Shown here in pieces: positions 34,364 through 43,935 of a stretch of 64,000 nucleotides of DNA; within the stretch, counting starts at the first letter, position 1; each line of letters starts with the position of its first letter. The translations under genes were made by a program, and so were the position numbers. Source of the stretch: Halalkalibaculum roseum (GTDB lineage: Bacteria > Bacteroidota > Rhodothermia > Balneolales > Balneolaceae); contig NZ_JAALLT010000001.1 in assembly GCF_011059145.1 (NCBI RefSeq), positions 45,250 to 109,249 of the forward strand, written 5' to 3'. The notes beneath the pieces are model-generated. The model was not told the DNA's origin. It did no database searches and was given only the letters and a program-made list of their open reading frames with translations.

Positions 34364-34912
34364 ATGAAATTCATCAGCAGAAGTTTTCTCAAACCAATCT
34401 TTACGATTCCGCTTTTCTTTTTTATCGCTTTAGGACTTGCCGCATGCCAAGAAGTAACACCAACAGCCGATAGTGATAGTAAAGAGGCGATCAAAGCACC
34501 ATACGCAACTAATGGTGAACTTACTTCCGGTTGTTATACGGTTTCATTCAATGTCGTTTTTCAGGAAGGACCGGCGGGAGCTGAAGGCGTAGTTTCAGGC
34601 GATTTGGAAGGTACCAGCACTTTTAGAGTCGAATCTAATATCAAGATGCGGGGAAATACCTGGTATTGGGTCGGATCCGCCGATTGGGATATCACCGGAG
34701 GCAGCATACCCGGTCTGAATACATTCTCAACTACTATTGAAAATAGAAATATTACGACGGACAGGCCTGGTTCACCAGCGATCATATTTGAGAATATGGG
34801 TCGGATGCATGATTTGTCGGGCGTACATAAAGCAAAATTGACCTACAAAGGCACCTTTGATATTCCGACTCTTACAGGTGACTGGGATTTTCGGGGAGTG
34901 ATCTGTATCTAA
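34364..34912 (+). CDS. Putative lipoprotein, second member of the two-copy family
   Basis: The 182-residue protein has a lipobox (GLAACQ, Cys at about 28) after a hydrophobic leader. The mature domain parallels the 13318-13854 protein: CYTVSF, SGDLEGTSTFRVES, WDITGGSIPG, KAKLTYKGTFD and the terminal GVICI. It is probably an outer-membrane-anchored beta-sandwich protein of unknown role. It converges with the alpha/beta hydrolase gene. Confidence 0.65.
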   Translation: MKFISRSFLKPIFTIPLFFFIALGLAACQEVTPTADSDSKEAIKAPYATNGELTSGCYTVSFNVVFQEGPAGAEGVVSGDLEGTSTFRVESNIKMRGNTWYWVGSADWDITGGSIPGLNTFSTTIENRNITTDRPGSPAIIFENMGRMHDLSGVHKAKLTYKGTFDIPTLTGDWDFRGVICI

Positions 34913-34943
34913 GATTAAAAAGAGCAGTTACGCTGGGAAAATT

Positions 34944-35828
34944 CTATTCCTTCAAAAATCGAAATAGTTCTGCATTGAACCTTTCGGGTTGCTGGAGGTG
35001 TGCCGCGTGTCCGCCCCCTAAGATGGTGACTCGCTCAGAGTTTGGGATGGCATAGTTATAGGCTTCCGCAACGAGTTGAAAATAGGGCATTTCCATCTCT
35101 CCCGTAATTACCAGAGTTGGTGAATCAATATTGGGAAGTTTTTCCACAGACGGGGCCGGTGTGTCACCGGAAGGCTGTCTAGGGTCCAGCAGATCGTCTC
35201 CGTCATAGCTCTCCCACATTTCCGATGCCAGCTTGGCTCCTTCTGTACCATCCGAAAATCCACGGGCTATAGGATGTGTGAATAAGATAGTTGCGACGGA
35301 ATCCAGCCCGTGATTTTGTGCAATCTGTGGCATGTTGGAGGGGAAAGAATCCGGACCGGTCCAGGGGACCCCAAAGCCTGCAGGAGGAGCCGCTCCGAAA
35401 AGAACAAGCCGGTCTACCATATCCGGGTAATTCATAGCAAACGAAAGTGCAACATAACCGCCTTGTGAATGTCCCACAATATGGGCTGAAGAAATATCTA
35501 GGTGGTCGAGCAATAGGGCAAGGTCTTTCGGATCCGCAGATACATCGGCATGCCCGCTTGAGGCTCCCCATCCCCGGCGGTCATAACGCAGAACAAGAAA
35601 CCGGTCCGTTAAGGCATTCATTTGGAGGTTCCACGAACGTTTATTGTGGGTGTATCCGTGGATCAGCACCAAGGGCTCACCGGACCCGGTCAGTTCATAG
35701 CTGAGCGTCACCTCACCCGTATCAAATGTTTGTACGGTTTCCGGTTCCTGGGCTAGAACTGCTGCGGCTGATAACCCAATGATCAGAAATGCAGTTGCTA
35801 TAGTTTGGTAAAGTCTGCTGGCAATCAT
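34944..35828 (-). CDS. Exported alpha/beta hydrolase
   Basis: The 294-residue protein has a signal peptide (residues 1-26, ending VLAQ) and an alpha/beta-hydrolase fold. LVLIHGYTHNKRSW is the oxyanion-hole region, GHSQGGYVAL carries the nucleophile Ser, and GGGHAAHLQQPERF carries the catalytic His. The acid is probably the Asp or Glu near VITGEMEMPY. Its substrate is unknown (ester, lactone or epoxide are all possible). It acts in the periplasm. Confidence 0.92.
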   Translation of the reverse strand: MIASRLYQTIATAFLIIGLSAAAVLAQEPETVQTFDTGEVTLSYELTGSGEPLVLIHGYTHNKRSWNLQMNALTDRFLVLRYDRRGWGASSGHADVSADPKDLALLLDHLDISSAHIVGHSQGGYVALSFAMNYPDMVDRLVLFGAAPPAGFGVPWTGPDSFPSNMPQIAQNHGLDSVATILFTHPIARGFSDGTEGAKLASEMWESYDGDDLLDPRQPSGDTPAPSVEKLPNIDSPTLVITGEMEMPYFQLVAEAYNYAIPNSERVTILGGGHAAHLQQPERFNAELFRFLKE

Positions 35829-36012
35829 GTTCCCTCCTATTTATCTGTGTTAAGAGGGGAATAGCCGATGATAGTTATAGCCAATATACGTTTTTGTATA
35901 AAACGGACGTAATTTTCTCAATCACAGCGACAATAATCAAAATAAGGGGACTTTAGTGAATGAATGTCTATCCCCATTTATTTTCTATTTGTAAGAGCAA
36001 TCAATAATTGAA

Positions 36013-36056
36013 ATTACAGACCTCCAAGGTTCAACCGAACCTTGGAGGTCTGTAAT
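36013..36056. repeat. CCTCCAAGG-type hairpin, copy 5
   Basis: Perfect 20-bp arms (36013-36032 and 36037-36056) with an AACC loop. The core is ACAGACCTCCAAGGTTC. It lies about 33 bases downstream of the serine hydrolase stop at 36089. Confidence 0.8.
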
Positions 36057-36088
36057 CCATAGACGGTAGAAATGTACTAATTGGCAGC

Positions 36089-37246
36089 TTAATTGTTTCT
36101 TGAACTGTCTACCGGCTGCGTGAGCTCTTCCAGCAAGAAATAGCTAAGATCGTCAATACCGGATGAGTGGCTATGACCGGCAGATATATTGGATAGCACG
36201 ATGGTACTCTTATTGTTACGAATATCAATCACCATGGAAGAGCGATAGCCCCCGGTTCCGCCATTATGCCAAAGCCACTTTTGAGTGGAATCATCTTTGA
36301 CAATGAACCAGCCCAGCCCGATTTCGGTACCTTCATTATTGCTATACGTTTTTTCATGCTGAAGAGCCAGCATCCTGTTGGTGCTATCAAAATTGGCAAT
36401 AGCAAACTTAGAGAGGTCTTCGGTTGTGGAGAGTATTGCACCGGCTCCCGGAATCGCTCCCATATCCCAGTTGACAGTCGGATTCCCTCTTCTGTTGCGG
36501 CCCTCCACAAGCCGGTCGGTGACGGACCTTCGCAGCGTTGTAGAACTGTTCATATTCAGCTGATTGAAAATCCTCTGCTGAAGCATCTCTTCATACCCTT
36601 GGCCGGTCACCCGGGTCAATACATATCCAAGCAGCCCTGCACCTATATTTGAATATTGAAAGGTCTTGCCTTGTTCCCCTACCAGCGTGATCTCATTCTT
36701 CAGGTATTCTCGCAACATCACTTCATCATAATCCTTGTAGGGATTGTCCATATGCCAGATTGATTCCCATATAAATCCCGATGGTATCCGTGGCAAGCCC
36801 GAAGTGTGGTTAGAGAGCTCTTTAAAGGTAATCTGGAGGCTGTCATTGATTTGCAGATCCAGAACTTCCTGCACCGGTTGATCCAGTGATACCTGATCCT
36901 CCAGAACCAGATCGGCAAGTAGGGCGGAGGTGAAGACTTTGGAGAGAGAACCTATTTCAAACACACGATCACTGTTGTCGATGGTTTTCAGCGTGTCACG
37001 TTCACGTAAGGCACCGTAATAAGTGGCAGTACTGTCGTTTACCAGGGCAATGGCCAATTGTGTCCCATTGGGAAGGTAGCTGAGCGCCCGGCCTATGCTG
37101 TCGACCTGGGATTTCGTTATTCCCGGCTGGCTCTGTAGCCGATTTACAGCCTTTTCGGGTTGGCTAATACTGCTACAAGCCGCCATCTGAACGGCCCAAA
37201 CCAGTATTACTACATTTCGAAGTACAAGGTATTTCCTGTTATTCAT
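36089..37246 (-). CDS. Beta-lactamase-family serine hydrolase, lipoprotein
   Basis: The 385-residue protein has a lipobox (MAACSS). Catalytic motifs are SLSK (EIGSLSKVF, S-x-x-K), YSN in FQYSNIGAGLLGY, and HNGGTGGYRS in place of KTG. This is the class C beta-lactamase/DD-peptidase fold; the chain has no added C-terminal domain. It could be a peptidase or esterase acting at the cell envelope. A related enzyme fused to ankyrin repeats lies at 15090 and another with membrane helices at 40869. Confidence 0.9.
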   Translation of the reverse strand: MNNRKYLVLRNVVILVWAVQMAACSSISQPEKAVNRLQSQPGITKSQVDSIGRALSYLPNGTQLAIALVNDSTATYYGALRERDTLKTIDNSDRVFEIGSLSKVFTSALLADLVLEDQVSLDQPVQEVLDLQINDSLQITFKELSNHTSGLPRIPSGFIWESIWHMDNPYKDYDEVMLREYLKNEITLVGEQGKTFQYSNIGAGLLGYVLTRVTGQGYEEMLQQRIFNQLNMNSSTTLRRSVTDRLVEGRNRRGNPTVNWDMGAIPGAGAILSTTEDLSKFAIANFDSTNRMLALQHEKTYSNNEGTEIGLGWFIVKDDSTQKWLWHNGGTGGYRSSMVIDIRNNKSTIVLSNISAGHSHSSGIDDLSYFLLEELTQPVDSSRNN

Positions 37247-37503
37247 AAGAACCGTAAATAACTAAATAGCAGCGGAAAAGTAAGCTAATCCCGGATTTTA
37301 TTTATGAGTGAGATGTTTGTTCACTTTTACTCTTATAGGATCTCTCAGGCGAAGAGTTTGTAAGTCACTCACTAACTGATTCGTGGCAGGCAAGAGTAGA
37401 TATAGATAATACTTTTCCCTACAAGGATACCACGGATTCCCTTCCGAAATCTTAATCCGGGTAATTTTATACTCTCTATACATTTTAACCGAAATGTAAT
37501 TTT

Positions 37504-38172
37504 ATGGGTCCCCTACCCTTTACAGTCGATCAGTTTCTGCAGGTATTTGCGGAATATAATCGGTCCATTTGGCCCGCGCAGCCGGTTGCCTATGCTTTGG
37601 GAGGAATGGCTGTTTGGCTGATGGTATCAGACAAGCAAAAAGCCAACCGGTGGATCAACCTCATTCTGGGTGTTTTCTGGCTGTGGATGGGATGGATATA
37701 TCACATCACCTTTTTTACTGAGATTAATACCGCAGCCTACGTATTTGGGTCACTTTTCCTGCTGCAGGGAGTTGTTTTTCTCATGCTGGTATGGCTAAAA
37801 GATAGAGTGGTTTACTCATTCAGAAAAGATGCTTACGGAATGGTGGGCACTCTGTTTATCCTCTATGGAATGGTGATCTATCCTCTGTTGGGCTATGCTT
37901 TAGGACATGTATATCCCCAGTCACCGGTTTTCGGGGTGGCCCCCTGCCCGACCACCATCTTTACCTTCGGGATGCTACTCCATACCAAAGGCAAGGTTCC
38001 GATCTGGCTGCTGATAATCCCGGTTCTCTGGTCGCTTATTGGATTTTCTGCGGCGTTCCGGCTGACGATTTATGAGGATATGGGACTGGTACTGGCAGGA
38101 GTCGTTGGTATAACCATGTTGATTATTCGCAACCGAAGAAATAAGAGAGGTTATGCCTATTCTCACTCATGA
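37504..38172 (+). CDS. DUF6064-like membrane protein
   Basis: The 222-residue protein has about six to seven hydrophobic helices. It matches the DUF6064 pattern as I know it: LPFTVDQFLQVFAEYNRSIW at the N-terminus and PVFGVAPCPTTIFTFGMLL near residue 140. The function is unknown. A second small membrane protein gene follows 12 bases later, then the Acg-like gene, probably in one operon. Confidence 0.7.
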   Translation: MGPLPFTVDQFLQVFAEYNRSIWPAQPVAYALGGMAVWLMVSDKQKANRWINLILGVFWLWMGWIYHITFFTEINTAAYVFGSLFLLQGVVFLMLVWLKDRVVYSFRKDAYGMVGTLFILYGMVIYPLLGYALGHVYPQSPVFGVAPCPTTIFTFGMLLHTKGKVPIWLLIIPVLWSLIGFSAAFRLTIYEDMGLVLAGVVGITMLIIRNRRNKRGYAYSHS

Positions 38173-38184
38173 AATGGCAAGCAT

Positions 38185-38628
38185 ATGCCACAAAAACATC
38201 ACGCTATGACTACCGATAAATCAAGATCCATTAGTTTTTACATCCTTACAGCTTTGATGCTATTTCAGGGGCTAAGCGGAATTTACGGAGGCAGTGCCCT
38301 GGTGTTGGATCCCAGCGGTGAAATGCTGGGCTTGCCGATAAGTCTGCTGGAGGGCACTCCCTTTGAAAGCTACCTCATTCCCGGCGTCATTCTTTTGTTG
38401 GTACTCGGCCTATTTCCGCTCGTTGTGGCATATGGTTTGGCTTGGGGGACATCCTGGGCCTGGACCGGCGCGGTTCTGGTAAGTATCGCGCTGATCATTT
38501 GGATCGGGGTAGAAATTGTCCTGATCGGCTACCAGTCCGAACCGCCCTTGCAACTTTTTTATGGATCTCTAGGGATTGCATTATTAATACTTACCCTGCT
38601 GCCTTCAAATCAATATGACCTTAACTAA
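38185..38628 (+). CDS. Small integral membrane protein
   Basis: The 147-residue protein has four hydrophobic helices (about residues 14-40, 60-90, 92-115, 125-142) separated by short loops. The family is not recognised. An ATG at 38206 is an equally good start. It lies between the DUF6064-like and Acg-like genes and may be co-transcribed with them. Confidence 0.6.
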   Translation: MPQKHHAMTTDKSRSISFYILTALMLFQGLSGIYGGSALVLDPSGEMLGLPISLLEGTPFESYLIPGVILLLVLGLFPLVVAYGLAWGTSWAWTGAVLVSIALIIWIGVEIVLIGYQSEPPLQLFYGSLGIALLILTLLPSNQYDLN

Positions 38629-38638
38629 TAGCAGGTGA

Positions 38639-39637
38639 ATGATGAAGAAATCGATTGACTACGAAAAGCTTATAAGTTATGGAGTGAGAGCACCTTCCGG
38701 ACATAATACCCAGCCTTGGCTTTTTTCTATAGAAAGTGATGAAATTCACATCCACCCTGATCTTACACGAACACTACCTGTAGTGGATGGGGATAACCAT
38801 GCGCTTTATATAAGCCTGGGATGTGCGGCTGAAAATATTATTCTCGCTGCAAGCAAGGTGGGGCTTAGTGGTGATGTCAGCATTTCTGAATCCCATGATG
38901 AGGCTACATATTTAAAAATATCTCTGAGTCCTGATGTTGCTATTGAAAAGGATGAACTGTTTGACTTCATCAACCGGAGACAATCCACCAGAAACGAATA
39001 TTTACAGAAGCAAGTACCGACAGAAGATCTAGATGCCTTGAAAGAATCCTTTGAGCTGGATGGCATTAGTATGCTGACATTCACGGAGTCCAAAGATTTT
39101 GATACTTTGCAGCCTTTGATTATTGAAGGCAGTAATAATCAATTCAAGAATAATCGGTTTGTTGAGGAACTGGTGAATTGGTTCCGGTTTTCAAAGTCGG
39201 AAGCCGAAGAGAGGGGCGACGGTTTGTGGACACAATGTATGGGTCTACCTAATATGCCCAGCTTCATTGGCAATATTGTTATGAAATATTTTGTCTCCGC
39301 CAATAGTGAAGCAAAACGATGGAAGAAGCTTATCGGTGCCACTGCCGGATTTGCCCTGTTTATTGCTGAAAAACATGACATCCTTCATTGGGTTCGGCTG
39401 GGGCGGGCTTTTCAACGCTTCGGTCTCACCGCCACGAAGCTGGGTATTAGCCATGCTCACGTAAATATGCCATGTGAAGAGCCTGAAGTTCGACAAAAAC
39501 TTATCAGCGAATTAAATCTTGACCCGGGTTTCCCGCTGTTACTAATCCGATTCGGGTACTCGGAAAAAATGCCATTCTCATTTAGAAGGAGTGTAAATGA
39601 AGTGCTAATCAACAGAAAGCAAGAGACTTATGTATAA
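38639..39637 (+). CDS. Acg-family nitroreductase-like flavoprotein
   Basis: The 332-residue protein resembles Acg-type proteins, a branch of the nitroreductase superfamily with two half-domains. The N-terminus GVRAPSGHNTQPWLFSIE is the FMN-binding motif, followed by LGCAAENIILAA. RRQSTRNEYL near residue 120 opens the second half, and the C-terminus ends with LLIRFGYSEKMPFSFRRSV. Relatives may sequester or use FMN. No ferredoxin or partner is seen. It starts 10 bases after the small membrane protein gene. Confidence 0.85.
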   Translation: MMKKSIDYEKLISYGVRAPSGHNTQPWLFSIESDEIHIHPDLTRTLPVVDGDNHALYISLGCAAENIILAASKVGLSGDVSISESHDEATYLKISLSPDVAIEKDELFDFINRRQSTRNEYLQKQVPTEDLDALKESFELDGISMLTFTESKDFDTLQPLIIEGSNNQFKNNRFVEELVNWFRFSKSEAEERGDGLWTQCMGLPNMPSFIGNIVMKYFVSANSEAKRWKKLIGATAGFALFIAEKHDILHWVRLGRAFQRFGLTATKLGISHAHVNMPCEEPEVRQKLISELNLDPGFPLLLIRFGYSEKMPFSFRRSVNEVLINRKQETYV

Positions 39638-39715
39638 GATCAACTATAAATTCTAAATGATTTACAGAATCTTTCCGTCCGTCAAACCTACAACTCTTCT
39701 TAAGTCACAATCACC

Positions 39716-40837
39716 ATGGTAGCCAAAATTCTTTTTTCATTTCTGCTGGTCTTGCACGGAGTGATCCATTTCGCGGGATTTTTCAAAGCCTTTGAGATTG
39801 GTGAATTCAAAGAGCTAACTGGAGAAATGACCAGAACGGCAGGACTCATATGGCTTTCTTTGGGAATATTATTTCTTGTGACCACTCTCTTATATCTCTT
39901 GCAATACCCGTTCTGGGCATCGGTAGGGTTATTTTCCGTGGTCTTCTCTCAGATTCTCATTTTCAGCGCCTGGAGCGATGCAAAATTCGGAACCATTGCC
40001 AACCTGATCTTACTAGTACCGATACTAATCGCCTTCATGGGACAGCTTCCGGGCAGCTATGAAAATAGGTTTAGGGCAGAGGTTGAAAAAGGGCTCAATC
40101 AGAATGCAGCCAGTGAGTTACTTACAAATGAAGATATTGCACACCTTCCTCAGCCGGTTCAAAAGTATATTCGTTACACCGGTGCTATCGGTAAAGAAAA
40201 ACTGCAGAACGTGAGGGTCATATTCCGGGGTGATTTCAAGTTGAAATCCGATGCGGATTTTGTGGATTTTCGGTCTGTGCAGTACAACTTTATGCATCCG
40301 CCAAAGCGACTTTTTTTAATTGAGTCGGCTCTTTACGGGCTGCCCCTTACGGGTCTGCATAGTTATGTCGGAGCTACTGCTGCCATGCAGATCAGGTTTG
40401 CCGGACTGTTTCAAGTGGTGGATGCCAAGGGCCCGGAGATGAATCGCAGTGAGACCGTGACACTTTTTAATGACCTATGTTATCTTGCCCCGGCGGCACT
40501 GATCGATAAAAATATCGAATGGGAGACTATTGATTCCACTACGGTAAATGCCACATTCACGAATCAAGGCAATACTATTTCGGCCACACTCTATTTTAAT
40601 GAAAAGGGTGAGCTGGTCAATTTTTCCTCCGAAGATAGGGCCGAATCCATGGATGGCGAAAGCTATACCAATTATCGGTGGACCACACCACTGAGCGATT
40701 ACCGGGATTACAACGGCAGGAAACGGGCCTCTTATGGTGAAGCCATCTGGCATAAACCGGAGGGTGACTATGTCTACGCCAAAATCCATCTGGAGCAAAT
40801 AACCTACAACGCCGATGAGCTGTCACTCTTTGAATAA
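39716..40837 (+). CDS. DUF6544-like membrane protein
   Basis: The 373-residue protein has three or four N-terminal helices (about residues 1-25, 43-65, 66-90 and 95-110). A soluble domain follows, with VQKYIRYTGAIGKEKLQNVR, PKRLFLIESALYGLPLTGLH and LFNDLCYLAPAALID. This matches the DUF6544 pattern. The soluble part may fold like a lipid-binding beta-barrel, but no activity is known. Its end overlaps the upstream reading frame of the next gene. Confidence 0.75.
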   Translation: MVAKILFSFLLVLHGVIHFAGFFKAFEIGEFKELTGEMTRTAGLIWLSLGILFLVTTLLYLLQYPFWASVGLFSVVFSQILIFSAWSDAKFGTIANLILLVPILIAFMGQLPGSYENRFRAEVEKGLNQNAASELLTNEDIAHLPQPVQKYIRYTGAIGKEKLQNVRVIFRGDFKLKSDADFVDFRSVQYNFMHPPKRLFLIESALYGLPLTGLHSYVGATAAMQIRFAGLFQVVDAKGPEMNRSETVTLFNDLCYLAPAALIDKNIEWETIDSTTVNATFTNQGNTISATLYFNEKGELVNFSSEDRAESMDGESYTNYRWTTPLSDYRDYNGRKRASYGEAIWHKPEGDYVYAKIHLEQITYNADELSLFE

Positions 40838-40868
40838 TCAATCAGGAAATGAATCTGCCAATAGCTTT

Positions 40869-42338
40869 ATGAGCTTGTCTATCTGTGGAATCATACTTTT
40901 GATGCTTAGCTCATGCTCCGGTACATCCGTCGAGCTGGAGGCATCGCTGGACGATTTTACACGATACCTGGATGAACGCATCCCGGCTTTGATGGAGTGG
41001 TATACTGTACCCGGGTTGTCGATTGCACTGGTAGAAGATGGAGAGCCGGTTTGGACCGCAGCTTATGGGTACGCGGACCTAGAGCGCGGTAAAAAATTGA
41101 ATATTAATGCGATATACAGGGCGGAATCCATATCAAAACCGGTGACTGCATGGGGCGTACTAGCCTTGGCTGAGAAAAACCTAATCGATTTGGATGATCC
41201 GATCCTTAAGTACATGAAGGGATGGAAGTTTCCGGACTCCGATTTTGCCGCCGAAGAGGTTACTATCAGAAGATTATTGAGCAACAGTGCCGGACTACCG
41301 CCCGGATCTTTGGGCGAGGAATATCCACCCAATGCTGAAAAGCCTACTTTAGAAGAGTATCTGGCTAGGGAGGTGCAGATTCAACGTAACCCTGGAAAAA
41401 CCTTTGTGTACTCGAATCCGGGCTTCAACCTGCTGGAATTGCTCATTGAAGAGGTAAGCGGTCGTGATTTCAGCGAGTATATGCAGAATGAGGTGCTACG
41501 TCCGCTTGGAATGGAGAGCTCAAGCTTTAGCTGGGAGGAGGAATGGTCATCCCGTGTTCCTGTGGGTTATGATCTGAAGGAGAGACCTGTCGGACCCTAT
41601 GTATATCCTTACCGGGCCTCAGGTGGACTCTTTGCCACGGTTGAAGATATCGCACGGTTTGCAATTGCCGGGGCTGTAAATCTGAAAGAAACAAAGTCGA
41701 AGTTATTGGACCGGGAGAGTATCCGTGAAATGCATACACCCCAGGTACCCATGTCAGGTATTTTTGGTTTTGTGGCCGATTCTTACGGTTATGGTCATTT
41801 TATCGAGACCTTGCCAGAGGGAGAAAAAGCAGTTTGGCACGGGGGACAGGGTCATGGCTGGATGACCCATTTTCATCTGATCCCGGAAACAGGCGATGCG
41901 ATCGTAGTCTTTACCAACAGCCAACGCAGCTGGCCCATGATGGCAGAGATACTTAATGAATGGTCTCAATGGGAAGGATACGGACCCGTCAAATTCAGCC
42001 GGATCATAACATTGGTCACAGCACTTTGGGTACTCACCGGTATGTTCTTTCTGTTGGCACTCTACCGGGGCATCAGAACATTCTATGAATGGAGAGGCGG
42101 CAGACGGAAAGTGTTGCTCAAACTGCAACCGTTAACAACGCGACGTGCACTTGAATTCCTGCTGTGGGTAGCTATCACTACCATTTTAGTTTGGTCAGTG
42201 AACCAGGAGTACCTGTTCCTTTCCTCAGTATTCCCGCTTGGGTCGTCACTGTTGGGGTGGGTACTGCTGTTTCTTTCAGTCGTCCTGCTGTTTTCAATTA
42301 TCACACCCTTAAACAAAGCGAATAAAAGCATCGGATAA
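40869..42338 (+). CDS. Beta-lactamase-family serine hydrolase with C-terminal membrane helices
   Basis: The 489-residue form starts at 40869, which places a signal and lipobox (LMLSSCSG) at the N-terminus; the frame is also open from 40815. The serine hydrolase domain (about residues 30-370) contains SISK (ESISKPVTAW), YSN in FVYSNPGFNLLELL and HGGQGHGW. Three hydrophobic helices follow (about residues 385-410, 440-460 and 462-485), so the catalytic domain is held at the membrane facing the periplasm. The substrate is unknown. Confidence 0.9.
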   Translation: MSLSICGIILLMLSSCSGTSVELEASLDDFTRYLDERIPALMEWYTVPGLSIALVEDGEPVWTAAYGYADLERGKKLNINAIYRAESISKPVTAWGVLALAEKNLIDLDDPILKYMKGWKFPDSDFAAEEVTIRRLLSNSAGLPPGSLGEEYPPNAEKPTLEEYLAREVQIQRNPGKTFVYSNPGFNLLELLIEEVSGRDFSEYMQNEVLRPLGMESSSFSWEEEWSSRVPVGYDLKERPVGPYVYPYRASGGLFATVEDIARFAIAGAVNLKETKSKLLDRESIREMHTPQVPMSGIFGFVADSYGYGHFIETLPEGEKAVWHGGQGHGWMTHFHLIPETGDAIVVFTNSQRSWPMMAEILNEWSQWEGYGPVKFSRIITLVTALWVLTGMFFLLALYRGIRTFYEWRGGRRKVLLKLQPLTTRRALEFLLWVAITTILVWSVNQEYLFLSSVFPLGSSLLGWVLLFLSVVLLFSIITPLNKANKSIG

Positions 42339-42497
42339 CAACTTAAAAGGGATGAAATAGCTGTTTAGAGCTTATTATAATATTGTTGTATGCTCAAACA
42401 ATAGTAATATGCTTGTTACTCAATTTTCAAAATATAGGTCTTGATTTGATGAGAAGAGTAGAAACAAGATAAAAGCTATGGGAAAAACTCTTTACCA

Positions 42498-43400
42498 CTA
42501 GGGTGTATACTGCTCCAGATTTTTTTCTTGCAGGAAAGAGATAAAATTCTGGGTGACCGGAGATAGCTTCTTCTCTTTTTTATACAACATGTGCCACCGG
42601 GTCAGAATAGGGAAATCGTCAATTTGCAATATACTGATCTGGTCCAAAGAGAGTTCATTTCCCATACTTAGCCTGGAGATTACCGAGATACCGATTCCCG
42701 CCATAATGGCCTGCTTCACAGCTTCATTGGTACTCAGTTCCATAGCCGGTTTCACCGGGATGCCTTTTTTGCCTAGGTAGCGCTCCATTACCATACGTGT
42801 ACCTGAACCCAGCTCACGATAGATATGGGTCTGTTCTGCCAGCTGCTCACTTGTAACAGTCTTACACTTCGTTAAGGGATGCTCAGGTGGAGCTGCCATA
42901 ACCAGCGGATTATCAAAGAATGGTATCGCTTCAATAGAGTCACCATCAGGCAGTTGTGTAAGCACCGCCAGATCAAATTCATTTTCTGACAAATGACGCA
43001 GTACTTCATTCCTATTGGTCACCTTCAGAGAGATTTTTACCAGCGGGTAACGTTGCTGGAATTCACCCAGCAGATAAGGAACAAAATACTTGGCTGTGGA
43101 AGCAGCGGAAATGGAGAGCGTACCTTTCAGTCCGCCCTGCAATTCAGATACTGCTGAATCAAAGGATTCCAGCTCCTGATTGATATTGGTGTATGCATCG
43201 TAAAGGCGCTCCCCGGCATTGGTAAGGTAGAGCTTTCGTCCTACTACATCTATGAGCGGTATACCCACAGATTCCTGAAGCTGTTTTATCTGTATGGAGA
43301 CGGCCGGCTGTGACATGTGCAGCTGTCGAGCCGCTTCCGTCATGCTTTTATGGCGAGCAACCATTCCAAAGACACGAAGCTGATGAAGAGTGAAATTCAT
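42498..43400 (-). CDS. LysR-family transcription regulator (CbbR-like)
   Basis: The 300-residue protein has an N-terminal winged helix (MNFTLHQLRVFGMVARHKSM, AARQLHMSQPAVSIQIKQLQ) and a LysR substrate-binding domain from about residue 90. CbbR-like regulators respond to carbon metabolites. It is divergent from the inorganic-carbon transporter genes, so control of that operon is likely. The inducer pocket cannot be judged from sequence alone. Confidence 0.93.
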   Translation of the reverse strand: MNFTLHQLRVFGMVARHKSMTEAARQLHMSQPAVSIQIKQLQESVGIPLIDVVGRKLYLTNAGERLYDAYTNINQELESFDSAVSELQGGLKGTLSISAASTAKYFVPYLLGEFQQRYPLVKISLKVTNRNEVLRHLSENEFDLAVLTQLPDGDSIEAIPFFDNPLVMAAPPEHPLTKCKTVTSEQLAEQTHIYRELGSGTRMVMERYLGKKGIPVKPAMELSTNEAVKQAIMAGIGISVISRLSMGNELSLDQISILQIDDFPILTRWHMLYKKEKKLSPVTQNFISFLQEKNLEQYTP

Positions 43401-43402
43401 AT

Positions 43403-43420
43403 CATAAACATTTATTTATG
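43403..43420. promoter_or_regulatory. Candidate LysR-type operator in the lysR-dab intergenic region
   Basis: CATAAA-CATTTA-TTTATG is an AT-rich palindrome with a six-base spacer, immediately upstream of the lysR start codon. A second palindrome, ATTAATTTTAAT, follows at about 43437-43448. LysR regulators usually bind such T-N11-A palindromes between divergent genes. The region is very AT-rich, so chance palindromes are possible. Confidence 0.3.
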
Positions 43421-43626
43421 CAAAAGATCAAAAATATTAATTTTAATAAATATAAAAAACAACTTAATCTAGGGCGTTTTGAAGAATAAAAGTCCACAAA
43501 TAGTGGGAATGACGGCAAAGGCAAACAAAAGGTACTCCAAAGGTAAAATGAGAACAGATGAGCTACCTGGCACGTCTCTGCTACGATCAACATAAAAACC
43601 GTAACCTAAACTTTGAACAGACATAT

Positions 43627-43929
43627 ATGGAAAACCCAGGAAACAACCATACCGGGTTTGAGCTGGTAAAGGGTGAATTCACAACGGCTGAAGCCCGCGA
43701 GGTACTGACAAATCTGATCAACAGTAAACTCCGGTTTCACAGTAAAAAGAACCTGCAGGCTTATGAGCAATCAGGTAAAACAGATCCCAACTCAGAAAGT
43801 CGTATTCAGGAGTTGAAGCAACTTCGAAAACAGCTGCTGGAAGATCTCAACGAAGCCAGAGAAGAGGATTGCATGGTAGAGCTTCAAGCTTCCATAAATC
43901 TCAAGTTCTTAAAACCGGTCAGGAGTTAA
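43627..43929 (+). CDS. Small conserved-looking protein preceding dabB
   Basis: The 100-residue form starts at 43627 (an in-frame ATG at 43558 is possible). It is hydrophilic: FELVKGEFTTAEAREVLTNL, then INSKLRFHSKKNLQAYEQSG and a charged coiled coil (SRIQELKQLRKQLLEDL). No family is assigned. It lies between the LysR promoter region and dabB with six bases between its stop and the dabB ATG, so it is in the dab operon. It may be a soluble partner or regulator of the carbon pump. Confidence 0.6.
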   Translation: MENPGNNHTGFELVKGEFTTAEAREVLTNLINSKLRFHSKKNLQAYEQSGKTDPNSESRIQELKQLRKQLLEDLNEAREEDCMVELQASINLKFLKPVRS

Positions 43930-43935
43930 TTGAAC

